Part shown: positions 6,685 to 13,536 of the stretch, in pieces
Layout: every line of letters starts with the position of its first letter
How positions within the stretch are numbered: position 1 is the stretch's first letter
From: Methylotenera sp.
GTDB lineage: Bacteria > Pseudomonadota > Gammaproteobacteria > Burkholderiales > Methylophilaceae
Direction of reading: 5' to 3'
Assembly: GCA_005791685.1 (NCBI GenBank)
Contig: SXVG01000091.1
Coordinates: forward strand, 1 to 17,154
DNA length: 17,154 nucleotides
The notes under the pieces: model-generated
Databases searched by the model: none
Told to the model about the DNA's origin: nothing
Seen by the model: the letters and a program-made list of their open reading frames with translations, nothing else
Made by a program: the position numbers and the translations under genes

Positions 6685-7191
6685 TTAAGTTTCATCAGTT
6701 TGCAACCCCAGCACGCAAGGCAATGGCAATTCTGCCTTGATTGTTGCAACGTCTGGTAACGACTTAGTCTGCCAGCGAATAATTTTTATTTTAGCTGCGG
6801 CTAACGCCTTATTCTTTTTTTCATCTGCCACCTGCCTATCGCCCCTTTGGTGTGTTGAATCATCTAGCTCAATCACCGCTACAACAGAGGAATCCTTATT
6901 GCATACCACAAAATCTGCACTCATTCGGTTAATACGATTTGTCCAAGACTGATAATTATTACCCTTCTTTACACCAAGAAAACGTGAAAGTTGAACCTGA
7001 GCCAAAATGATATGCCCTGGAAGAGCTTCAATAAGTCGAAAATATAAAATTTGCTCGGGCTGCGTAAGGGCCTTTTTTGCATAAAAAGGCCAAATTTCAT
7101 TAGGCCTTGAACTACCTGCAGATTTTGATTTGAGAAATAGAATTGCAATAAAAACAACGACCATTAAAACTACCAATAAAATAGAGCCCAT
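6685..7191 (-). CDS. DUF2726 protein with N-terminal membrane anchor
   Basis: A 168-residue protein with one N-terminal membrane segment (about 3-20, LLVVLMVVVFIAILFL) and a DUF2726 domain from about 30 to 155. The core, SADFVVCNKDSSVVAVIELDD followed by D123-E-K-K, is the arrangement seen in PD-(D/E)xK nuclease-fold proteins of the Vsr type: an Asp, then E-L-D, then a Lys-rich helix and a final strand IKIIRW. Nuclease activity has not been shown for this family to my knowledge. A very strong ribosome site AAGGAGG lies 4-5 bases before the ATG, inside the end of the small ORF at 7192-7326, whose stop TAG directly abuts this ATG. It is followed by pilD after 8 bases. Its role beside a pilus system is unknown; it may handle DNA at the membrane. 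Confidence 0.85.
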   Translation of the reverse strand: MGSILLVVLMVVVFIAILFLKSKSAGSSRPNEIWPFYAKKALTQPEQILYFRLIEALPGHIILAQVQLSRFLGVKKGNNYQSWTNRINRMSADFVVCNKDSSVVAVIELDDSTHQRGDRQVADEKKNKALAAAKIKIIRWQTKSLPDVATIKAELPLPCVLGLQTDET

Positions 7192-7326
7192 CTACCCTCC
7201 TTGAATTAAGCTTTTTGCCATTCTATTTACAAAATTCATTTTGTAATCAGCAAAACGCTGAGTGGGCAATATTTCATCCCACCCGCGAATGACCGCTCTG
7301 CGTTTAAATGCAGTCAAAACGATCAT
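7192..7326 (-). CDS. Small hypothetical protein, 44 residues
   Basis: A short open frame that fills the gap between the YbaB stop (18 bases upstream) and the DUF2726 start (TAG directly followed by ATG). The product is basic and begins MIVLTAFKRRAVIRGWDEIL; it ends MAKSLIQGG. I do not recognise it. There is no signal peptide or membrane segment. In favour of a real gene: exact operon spacing on both sides, same strand, and coding-like residue content with Trp, His-free and mixed charges. Against: no good ribosome site at its ATG (the nearest AAGG is about 20 bases away), small size, and a 20-base perfect palindrome inside it that may mean the region is regulatory. Translation through it would end at the strong ribosome site of the next gene. 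Confidence 0.42.
   Translation of the reverse strand: MIVLTAFKRRAVIRGWDEILPTQRFADYKMNFVNRMAKSLIQGG
7227..7246. promoter_or_regulatory. A/T-rich perfect palindrome, possible operator
   Basis: TTACAAAATTCATTTTGTAA has two 9-base arms around a 2-base centre. It lies about 36 bases before the DUF2726 ATG. On the minus strand a weak -35-like TTGCTG and a -10-like TAAATA flank or overlap it. This fits an operator over a promoter for DUF2726-pilD, which would give prepilin peptidase its own control apart from the large operon. It is not a terminator, because no T run follows on either strand. Confidence 0.35.
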
Positions 7327-7344
7327 CTTTCAATTTATTACGCC

Positions 7345-7671
7345 TTAAAATGGCAAATTAACGCCAGGCGGCATCATCTCTGCCGGCACTATTTTTGCCA
7401 TGACGTCCTTAGCCGCCACCTCAGCCTTTCTTAATCCATCATTCATCGCCGCAACCAGTGCGTCTTCCAGTAGATCATCATCGTATTCAGATAACTGTTT
7501 ATCAAGAAATACTTTCCTCACTTCATTTCGGCAATTCAGTTGTATTTTAATGGCGCCGGCCGCAGCAACCCCTTCTACCCATACGCCGGCAAGTTGTTGT
7601 TGCGCCAGTTGCATGTCTTTCTGCACCTGTTGCGCCCTCTTCATCATCGTAGCCATATTACTTTTAAGCAC
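7345..7671 (-). CDS. YbaB/EbfC family nucleoid-associated protein
   Basis: A 108-residue member of the YbaB/EbfC DNA-binding family. It shows the family layout: an N-terminal helix MMKRAQQVQKDMQLAQQQL, a central beta part with EGVAAAGAIKIQLNCRNEVRKVFLD, a long helix DDDLLEDALVAAMNDGLRKAE, and the C-terminal PPGVNLPF tail. Relatives form dimers that bind DNA and affect nucleoid structure and transcription. The usual genomic place is between dnaX and recR; here it lies 34 bases after the secretin gene, inside a pilus/secretion operon, so it is probably a second, specialised copy. The start is GTG with AAGGGG about 6 bases upstream. Internal ATGs at residues 6, 9 and 10 are possible alternatives but are less well served. 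Confidence 0.88.
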   Translation of the reverse strand: MLKSNMATMMKRAQQVQKDMQLAQQQLAGVWVEGVAAAGAIKIQLNCRNEVRKVFLDKQLSEYDDDLLEDALVAAMNDGLRKAEVAAKDVMAKIVPAEMMPPGVNLPF

Positions 7672-7705
7672 TTTAATCCCCTTCTCATGTCAGTTGTTGT
7701 AAAAA

Positions 7706-9352
7706 TTAGTCTAGCCGTGAACCTAAGTGGTCACGTGAAACACGCTCCGCTTCATCTGGATTGGCGATAATTCGGGGAGTGATCAACAAGATTAATTCAC
7801 TGCTTTCATCTATGTCCTCCTTACGTTGGAATAATTGCCCTAGCATCGGTATGTCTCCAAGAAGCGGTACTTTCTGTACCACTTTACTGCTATTGGTTCT
7901 AATTAAACCGCCTATAGCGACAGTCAGGCCGTCTTTAGCGACCACCGTCCCCTGAATGCTGGCCGTTTTCACTGTATCAATACTGAAATTCTGCACTGTA
8001 TTACCTACCAAAACAGGGATGCTGCCGCCACCAACACTGACGGTAGATGCGTCTTGCTGAAGACTGAGCGTCACGGTTTTATCGGCATTTATTTTTGGCA
8101 AAACCACAAGCGTATTACCGATGCTTTTCAGTGACGTGGCTGCACTTGCTGTGGCAGGGGTTGTGACACCATTGCTTACCGTGGCGGCCGTGGTATTAAT
8201 GCCGGTAACGATCACCCGCTCTTCGCCAACGAACACCCTTGCTGATTTATTGTTTGACGCCAACAAGATAGGGCTGCTTAAGGTTTTTATTTTGTGATTT
8301 TTCTCCAGCAATTCCAACCTAAGTGAAATCGCCCGACTGATGTATGAATAGGCCAGCGTGCCGCCCTCAGAGGGGAAATTACCCAAGCCAATATTGCTTT
8401 TGTTGGTCGTGCTGTTATCAGAAAGGCTAAAAACCTGCCTGAAGGAATCCCCAGACGTTAATTCCAAAATCTTCATTTCCAAAAGCACTTGCTGGGTGGG
8501 CCTATCCATCTCTTTAATCAATTTTTCAATCTCTTTCATCGCAAAAGCATCGCTGGTGCGGACAACGATCAGATTGTGTTCACGACTGACCGTTACCAGA
8601 ATGGGTGGCTCAGTGCGACTAATCTCACTGATCAAATTAGCTGAGGCAGTCCCACTGATGCCACCCAAGGCTTGAGTCAATCTATCCAATTGTTCCGGTG
8701 ACATTTTTAACTTAGCCGTATCCAACATAGCACCGCTATTGGCGTTGCTAGAACTACTAGACGTGGAAGATGTAGATGCGGTTGAAGATGTGGAAGATGC
8801 GCTTGAGTTTGCACCTACGCCACCCAGACCCGTGCTGTCCTCCACCCCCAATGAAAGTTGCACACGCGACCCATACAAATCCCGAACGGCTGTTGCCACC
8901 ACCACTGGATTGGGATGCAGCAGCGTGAATATCTTGGTCACGTCCTCACGGAACACCACGACATCCTTTTGGTACTCCTCCGCAGTCATGATGCGATAGC
9001 CTTTACCCGCGCCATCGATGCGATACCATAAACCACTGCTCTTACTGACTGCCTCAATACCTTCACGAGCAGTAATATTGCGTAAATAAACCGTCACTTC
9101 TTTTTTTGCCGCCGCTTCAGTGGCCACGATATTAAGTCCACTCAATTCAGACAATGCGCGAATAACATCGGTCAATTTCGCTTTTTTAAACTCTATCCGC
9201 TCAATCACTCGCTCTGTTTCTTTACTGGAATGAGGATCCACCTTATTTAACTGTGGCACAGCTGCCATCACCACGCCAAAATAGAGAGAGAAACCCATCA
9301 GCAAAACAAATTGCAACGGGGTCCCAAAAAAAATATTGATTTTGTTTTTCAT
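7706..9352 (-). CDS. Secretin, MshL/PilQ/GspD type, outer-membrane channel
   Basis: A 548-residue secretin that would form the outer-membrane gate for a pilus or secreted substrate. A signal peptide covers about 1-31 (cut near VMAA). An N0/STN-like domain follows (about 50-125), then a second N domain (about 130-172) interrupted by a Ser/Thr-rich linker at about 184-206, then a ring-building repeat with LIVVRTSDAFAMKEIEKLIKEMD (261-283), and the C-terminal secretin core. The secretin signature VPLLGDIPMLGQLF is at 495-508, followed by LILLITPRII. There is no lipobox and no obvious AMIN domain, so it is closer to MshL than to PilQ; I leave the symbol blank. It lies 12 bases after the PilP/GspC-like gene, its expected partner. 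Confidence 0.93.
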   Translation of the reverse strand: MKNKINIFFGTPLQFVLLMGFSLYFGVVMAAVPQLNKVDPHSSKETERVIERIEFKKAKLTDVIRALSELSGLNIVATEAAAKKEVTVYLRNITAREGIEAVSKSSGLWYRIDGAGKGYRIMTAEEYQKDVVVFREDVTKIFTLLHPNPVVVATAVRDLYGSRVQLSLGVEDSTGLGGVGANSSASSTSSTASTSSTSSSSSNANSGAMLDTAKLKMSPEQLDRLTQALGGISGTASANLISEISRTEPPILVTVSREHNLIVVRTSDAFAMKEIEKLIKEMDRPTQQVLLEMKILELTSGDSFRQVFSLSDNSTTNKSNIGLGNFPSEGGTLAYSYISRAISLRLELLEKNHKIKTLSSPILLASNNKSARVFVGEERVIVTGINTTAATVSNGVTTPATASAATSLKSIGNTLVVLPKINADKTVTLSLQQDASTVSVGGGSIPVLVGNTVQNFSIDTVKTASIQGTVVAKDGLTVAIGGLIRTNSSKVVQKVPLLGDIPMLGQLFQRKEDIDESSELILLITPRIIANPDEAERVSRDHLGSRLD

Positions 9353-9364
9353 CGCCTACCCACT

Positions 9365-9871
9365 CTACTGAACAATAAAGATCTGCTTTAAGCTGCCAGA
9401 CTGCACTTCAACTTTTTTCGCATCGACATGGATTATTTTTAACACCACGCTGTTACCGCCTCTGGCTGCCTGGTTCTGGATACCGATCTCATCCCCTTTT
9501 CGAACAAAATGCACCGTGTCATCCCCTTCAACCTCCAACAAAGCCATGCCTTCTTTGCCACCGTTTTTTACAAATCCTCGAACGCGCATTTTAGGGATGG
9601 TCGACTGACCAAGATACGGCACAAAACCTTGACCCCCCAAGCCACCTGATGGCAAGCCACCAGCACGCTGATACATGCGATCGCTCACCGTAAATGGATC
9701 CCGTTTCCCGGTGAACGCCGTGTCATGCAGCATAAAGTCTTCCTCGTGCATAAACCCCGTGTCTACTGAAGTGGTTGTGGCCGCCATAGCCCAACCATTT
9801 AAAAACAGCCCTAAAATAATGACCCTGCAAAAACAGATCATGCGATGCTTTCTTTTGTGCATATTTGTCAT
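9365..9871 (-). CDS. PilP/MshK/GspC-like periplasmic linker protein
   Basis: 168 residues with an N-terminal signal or anchor segment (about 12-30, ending AMA-A), an RDPF motif at about 57-60 and a C-terminal small beta domain: MRVRGFVKNGGKEGMALLEV, DTVHFVRKGDEIG, VLKIIHVDAKKVEVQ. This is the homology-region fold shared by PilP and GspC, which bridges the inner-membrane PilN-PilO complex and the N0 domain of the secretin. The position, directly between the platform gene and the secretin, agrees. The start ATG overlaps the GspF stop by 4 bases. There is no lipobox cysteine at the signal end, unlike typical PilP lipoproteins; the Cys residues are before the hydrophobic core. Confidence 0.83.
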   Translation of the reverse strand: MTNMHKRKHRMICFCRVIILGLFLNGWAMAATTTSVDTGFMHEEDFMLHDTAFTGKRDPFTVSDRMYQRAGGLPSGGLGGQGFVPYLGQSTIPKMRVRGFVKNGGKEGMALLEVEGDDTVHFVRKGDEIGIQNQAARGGNSVVLKIIHVDAKKVEVQSGSLKQIFIVQ

Positions 9872-11082
9872 CTCTTTGATAATTGAAACATCGCCTGAAA
9901 AAACGAAAAGTAAACAAAACCAACCGTAGAGCCTATCACTGCCAACAATAGGGGTTCCAGTAATGTCGTCATACGTTTTATACCCTGCTGCAAGGCCTCT
10001 TCGTAATAACGGCCAAGCTCTTGCAGCACGTGACCTAACGATCCTGTTCGCTCGCCAACGATAATCATCTGTATCACAAGATTAGGTATTACCGCATGCT
10101 TCAAACTTCCAGCAAGGTCACGGCCGGCTAAAACCAAGGCTGGGGCCGCATAAACCTTATCTGCAATAACGCGATTACCTATCATGCCGGAGGTGATTTT
10201 AAGGGCATCGACGACCGTTAAGCCGCTATTAAGCAACATGGCCAACGCCCAATTCATTTGCGTCATGGCCGACACCGTTACCAACTTACCTATCACCGGC
10301 AAACGCAACAGCAAACGGTCTAACACAAGACGCCCACCCATGGTTTTGTAGTAGGAAATAATGGCCAATACCAAAGTCACTATGGCAAGCAGCACATACC
10401 CCCCGTACGCTGTGGCAAAGGCTGAAATATCAATCATCATCTGCGTCGATGCCGGCAATGCATTACCCTTGCCGGTAATGTAACGGGCAAACGTTGGAAT
10501 AATCTTGATCAATAAAAAAGCCACCACCACCACCGTGGCCACCATGACAATAGCAGGATAGGTCAACGCACTGATAATCTGTTTTCGCAAAGCTATTTTG
10601 CGTTCGGAAAACGTGGCCAAACGCTCAAACACAACGTTCAACGTGCCGGTGCTTTCTCCGGCAACCACCAAATTGACGGATAAAGGCGGAAATATGGCAG
10701 GGTGTTGCGCCATCGCCTGCGAAAGCGTTTGCCCACCTTGAATGCTGTTCTCCATATCAGCAAGAATGTGTTGAAATTTCCCGTCCACCAAACCCTTGGT
10801 TAATTGCAAGCCTTGCTGCACGGTTAAACCGGATCGCAACATAAAATCCATTTGCTTGTAAAAAAAGATTAACTCCACTGCCGATGCACGAGAAAATGAG
10901 GCGAATAAGCCACCAAACATTTGTCCACCGTCAGCACTGGCGGTTTTTGACTTAATAATACGCACTAAAAAAAGTGCTTGCCGGCGCAACAGCAAGGCCA
11001 CCGCTCGCGTATCTGCCGCCGTGACCGTACCCCGTATTCTCTTTCCTCGCGCATCCCTGGCTTCGTATTCAAATTGTGGCAT
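9868..11082 (-). CDS. Inner-membrane platform protein, GspF/PilC family
   Basis: A 404-residue platform protein, of standard length, which couples the assembly ATPase to pilin addition. It has the N-terminal cytoplasmic start MPQFEYEARDARGKRIRGTV, two GspF repeats (about 72-195 and 273-395), and three membrane segments at about 173-196, 222-244 and 373-397. Each repeat carries the family's GE-x-TG-L signature: AGESTGTLN at 141-149 and VGERTGSLG at 342-350. The gene follows the ATPase gene by 4 bases and overlaps the periplasmic linker gene by 4 bases, so the three are certainly co-transcribed. Confidence 0.95.
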   Translation of the reverse strand: MPQFEYEARDARGKRIRGTVTAADTRAVALLLRRQALFLVRIIKSKTASADGGQMFGGLFASFSRASAVELIFFYKQMDFMLRSGLTVQQGLQLTKGLVDGKFQHILADMENSIQGGQTLSQAMAQHPAIFPPLSVNLVVAGESTGTLNVVFERLATFSERKIALRKQIISALTYPAIVMVATVVVVAFLLIKIIPTFARYITGKGNALPASTQMMIDISAFATAYGGYVLLAIVTLVLAIISYYKTMGGRLVLDRLLLRLPVIGKLVTVSAMTQMNWALAMLLNSGLTVVDALKITSGMIGNRVIADKVYAAPALVLAGRDLAGSLKHAVIPNLVIQMIIVGERTGSLGHVLQELGRYYEEALQQGIKRMTTLLEPLLLAVIGSTVGFVYFSFFQAMFQLSKR

Positions 11083-11086
11083 GGCG

Positions 11087-12727
11087 TTATCCCAGTAATT
11101 CAGGTGTGCTTAGGCTGGCTTCACGCTTCATGGCTACCAACTGCAACTCTTCTAACGTGGTTAGCCCGCTCAGCACTTTCCTGGCGCCATCTTCCCACAT
11201 GGAAACCATTCGTTTCCTCCTCACCGCCAAGCTCTCTAACGCTTCTTCTGTGCAACCCCTAGACACCAACTTAAGCAATTCATCATCTAACCACAAGGTT
11301 TCAAATACCCCCATGCGCCCACGGTAACCACTGCCTTGACAGGAAGCACATCCCACCGCATCGAAAACGCTGGCATGCTCACAACCGAGCAATGCCAACT
11401 CTTCTGCATTGGCCTCGCGTGGTTTGCAACAACGCGGGCAAAGTCGCCGCACCAATCGCTGCCCGATGACAGCACTTAATGTGGCGCCAATTAAAAAAGG
11501 CTCACAGCCAATATCAACCAAGCGCACCACCGCACCACAGGTGGTATTCGTGTGCAAGGTAGAGAACACCAAATGCCCAGTCATGGCGGCCTTAAGTGCA
11601 ACATCGGCAGTTTCCTCATCCCGAATCTCCCCCACCATAAGCACATCGGGGTCGTGTCGTAAAAATGATCGCAAAGCCTCAGCAAAGGTGATTTTCACGC
11701 CCGTTTGAATTTGCGACACCCCCTCCATCACATATTCAATGGGATTTTCCACCGTCATAATATTGACATCTGGGGTGTTGATTTCTTGCAAGGCCGCATA
11801 AAGCGTGGTGGATTTACCGCTTCCTGTGGGCCCGGTCAGCAAAATAATGCCGTAAGGTTTACGAATAACCTGCCTGAACATGGTTAAATCCATCTCGGAC
11901 ATACCGATTTCATGCAAGGTGATTTTCTTTTGTGCGCCAGCAAGCAAACGCATGGTGATGCGCTCACCCAATCGAACAGGCGCAGTGGCTACACGGATGT
12001 TGTAATCTTGGTCTATTGGAGCTGCTAAATGATAAGAAAAACCCCCGTCTTGGGCTTCGCGCTGTTCAGAAATATCCAGTCGCGCCAATACCTTGATACG
12101 AGAAACCAAAGACGCTTGAGCAACGCCAACGGCCATGGGCGAAATGTAATCCTGCAAGACCCCATCCACGCGCAAACGCAAGCGCATGCCTGCTTCATCC
12201 GGCAAGATGTGCACATCCGAGGCATGCAGTAAATACGCAGCTTTAAGCACATCATCCAGCAATGCGACCGCATCGCCATCCTGTATAGCTATATAATCTT
12301 CAGGCAAAGCCCTATCAATGGCCATTTCCAAAGTGGCCGGCTCAGCCAATGCAATACGCACTCGTGCGCCCAATAAGCGTTGAACATTGTCCAAGGTGGC
12401 TCTATCTTCTGGATCTGCCGTCGCCACAAGCACTTCGCCATTCAGGATTAAAGGCAAGACTTGGCGCTTGCGCACCAAGGCGCGCGGCAGTTTTTTCAAT
12501 GCGTCTACTGGTACAGGGAAGGACAAGGGGTAGATAAAATCCATGCCATGTTGCGCGGCCACCGCACGATACAGCACAGAAAGAGGGAAGCGGCAATGTG
12601 CCAACACATCTTCCAGCAAATCCGAGCGCGTTCTTCGTGCATTCAAACGCAATTTTTCCAGTGCGTCCGCTTCTAACAAGCCCTGCATTACACCCGCATT
12701 TAATAAATGTTCTGTAGAGAGTGCCAT
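11087..12727 (-). CDS. Assembly ATPase, GspE/PilB/MshE family
   Basis: A 546-residue secretion/pilus extension ATPase. An N-terminal MshEN-like domain (about 1-130) precedes the RecA-like motor. Walker A GPTGSGKST is at 299-307, the Asp box at about 326-345, Walker B DVLMVGEIRD at 361-370, and the His box GHLVFSTLHTN at 384-394. A four-cysteine zinc site, C430-x2-C433 with C460-x2-C463, is typical of extension (GspE/PilB) ATPases and absent from PilT, so it powers assembly and not retraction. The start overlaps the stop of the PilO-like gene by one base (TAATG). I do not give a symbol because the system is intermediate between type II secretion and MSHA pili. Confidence 0.95.
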   Translation of the reverse strand: MALSTEHLLNAGVMQGLLEADALEKLRLNARRTRSDLLEDVLAHCRFPLSVLYRAVAAQHGMDFIYPLSFPVPVDALKKLPRALVRKRQVLPLILNGEVLVATADPEDRATLDNVQRLLGARVRIALAEPATLEMAIDRALPEDYIAIQDGDAVALLDDVLKAAYLLHASDVHILPDEAGMRLRLRVDGVLQDYISPMAVGVAQASLVSRIKVLARLDISEQREAQDGGFSYHLAAPIDQDYNIRVATAPVRLGERITMRLLAGAQKKITLHEIGMSEMDLTMFRQVIRKPYGIILLTGPTGSGKSTTLYAALQEINTPDVNIMTVENPIEYVMEGVSQIQTGVKITFAEALRSFLRHDPDVLMVGEIRDEETADVALKAAMTGHLVFSTLHTNTTCGAVVRLVDIGCEPFLIGATLSAVIGQRLVRRLCPRCCKPREANAEELALLGCEHASVFDAVGCASCQGSGYRGRMGVFETLWLDDELLKLVSRGCTEEALESLAVRRKRMVSMWEDGARKVLSGLTTLEELQLVAMKREASLSTPELLG

Positions 12728-13536
12728 TAAAGCGCCATAATCATAAAAACATCCAGCTGTTGCGCCATGCCTGGTTGCGGCTTACGCACGGAGGCTTGAA
12801 TTTCGATTTGCACAACGGTCACCAGCCAGTCCATGTCGTCCAGTGCGGAAATGAATTGGCGAATGGCGGCGTACGACCCACGCATGGAGATGCGTTGCAA
12901 AGGCCTTTTTAAGACGGCATCGCTGCCCAACTTAACCATCAACGGGGAGGCCTTATCCAAAGCAATGGAATTAGCCACCATTGCTGAATTCGACTTCATC
13001 AGCCTTTCCTCTTCTCTTCTGATAGCACGATCAGCCTTACGTTGCGCCCGTGTTTTTTGCACCAGCACTGGCTTTTCAGGCGCTGGGGCAGTCGTGCCAC
13101 TTGATGCCGCGCCCGTTGTCGATGCGGCAGTGGCTGGCAGATCTACCGTGAAGGCCACGTTGTCCTGAATTCGCACCCGAGATTGGCGGGCGACTTCTGC
13201 AACCGCCATGCGCACCTCAGTGAGGTCTTCCGGTGCCAAGCGCCCTTCTATGTCTATATTGTTATCCTGAGCTTCTTGAACCAGTATTTTTAATTCGGCA
13301 ATTTCTTGCGCTACGTTTTCTGCTCTATCGGTTGGCTCAGCCGGAATTTCAAGTTGCGACAGCTCTGTGCTTATCTTTTGGATTTCCTCGGTACTGGACA
13401 CCATGTCACGCGCAGCCGGCACGTACCGCAAGCCTATGTATAAGCCACCCAACACCGACCAAAGTAACAATAAACTCAACAACTGTTCACGCACAGAGAG
13501 TGCACCTAGCCGTAAAAAAGCAGTTTTCAAATTCAA
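12727..13536 (-). CDS. PilO/GspM-like inner-membrane assembly protein
   Basis: 269 residues: a short cytoplasmic start, one membrane segment at about 18-38 (LLSLLLLWSVLGGLYIGL), a coiled coil at about 45-95, a region rich in Ala, Ser, Thr and Pro (about 135-155), a second charged helix at about 160-180, and a C-terminal ferredoxin-like domain with RISMRGSYAAIRQFISALDDMDWLVTV. This is the layout of PilO and GspM, which pair with PilN or GspL in the inner-membrane alignment complex. Sequence similarity in this family is low, so the call rests on architecture and gene order. It overlaps the PilM-PilN fusion by 4 bases (ATGA). The low-complexity insert and charged helix are longer than in usual PilO. 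Confidence 0.8.
   Translation of the reverse strand: MNLKTAFLRLGALSVREQLLSLLLLWSVLGGLYIGLRYVPAARDMVSSTEEIQKISTELSQLEIPAEPTDRAENVAQEIAELKILVQEAQDNNIDIEGRLAPEDLTEVRMAVAEVARQSRVRIQDNVAFTVDLPATAASTTGAASSGTTAPAPEKPVLVQKTRAQRKADRAIRREEERLMKSNSAMVANSIALDKASPLMVKLGSDAVLKRPLQRISMRGSYAAIRQFISALDDMDWLVTVVQIEIQASVRKPQPGMAQQLDVFMIMAL

Noticed and set aside
7262..7282. GTGGG/CCCAC inverted repeat after YbaB as an operon terminator
   Set aside because: The loop is long, the stem is five pairs, and no T run follows on the minus strand; it also falls inside the small ORF.
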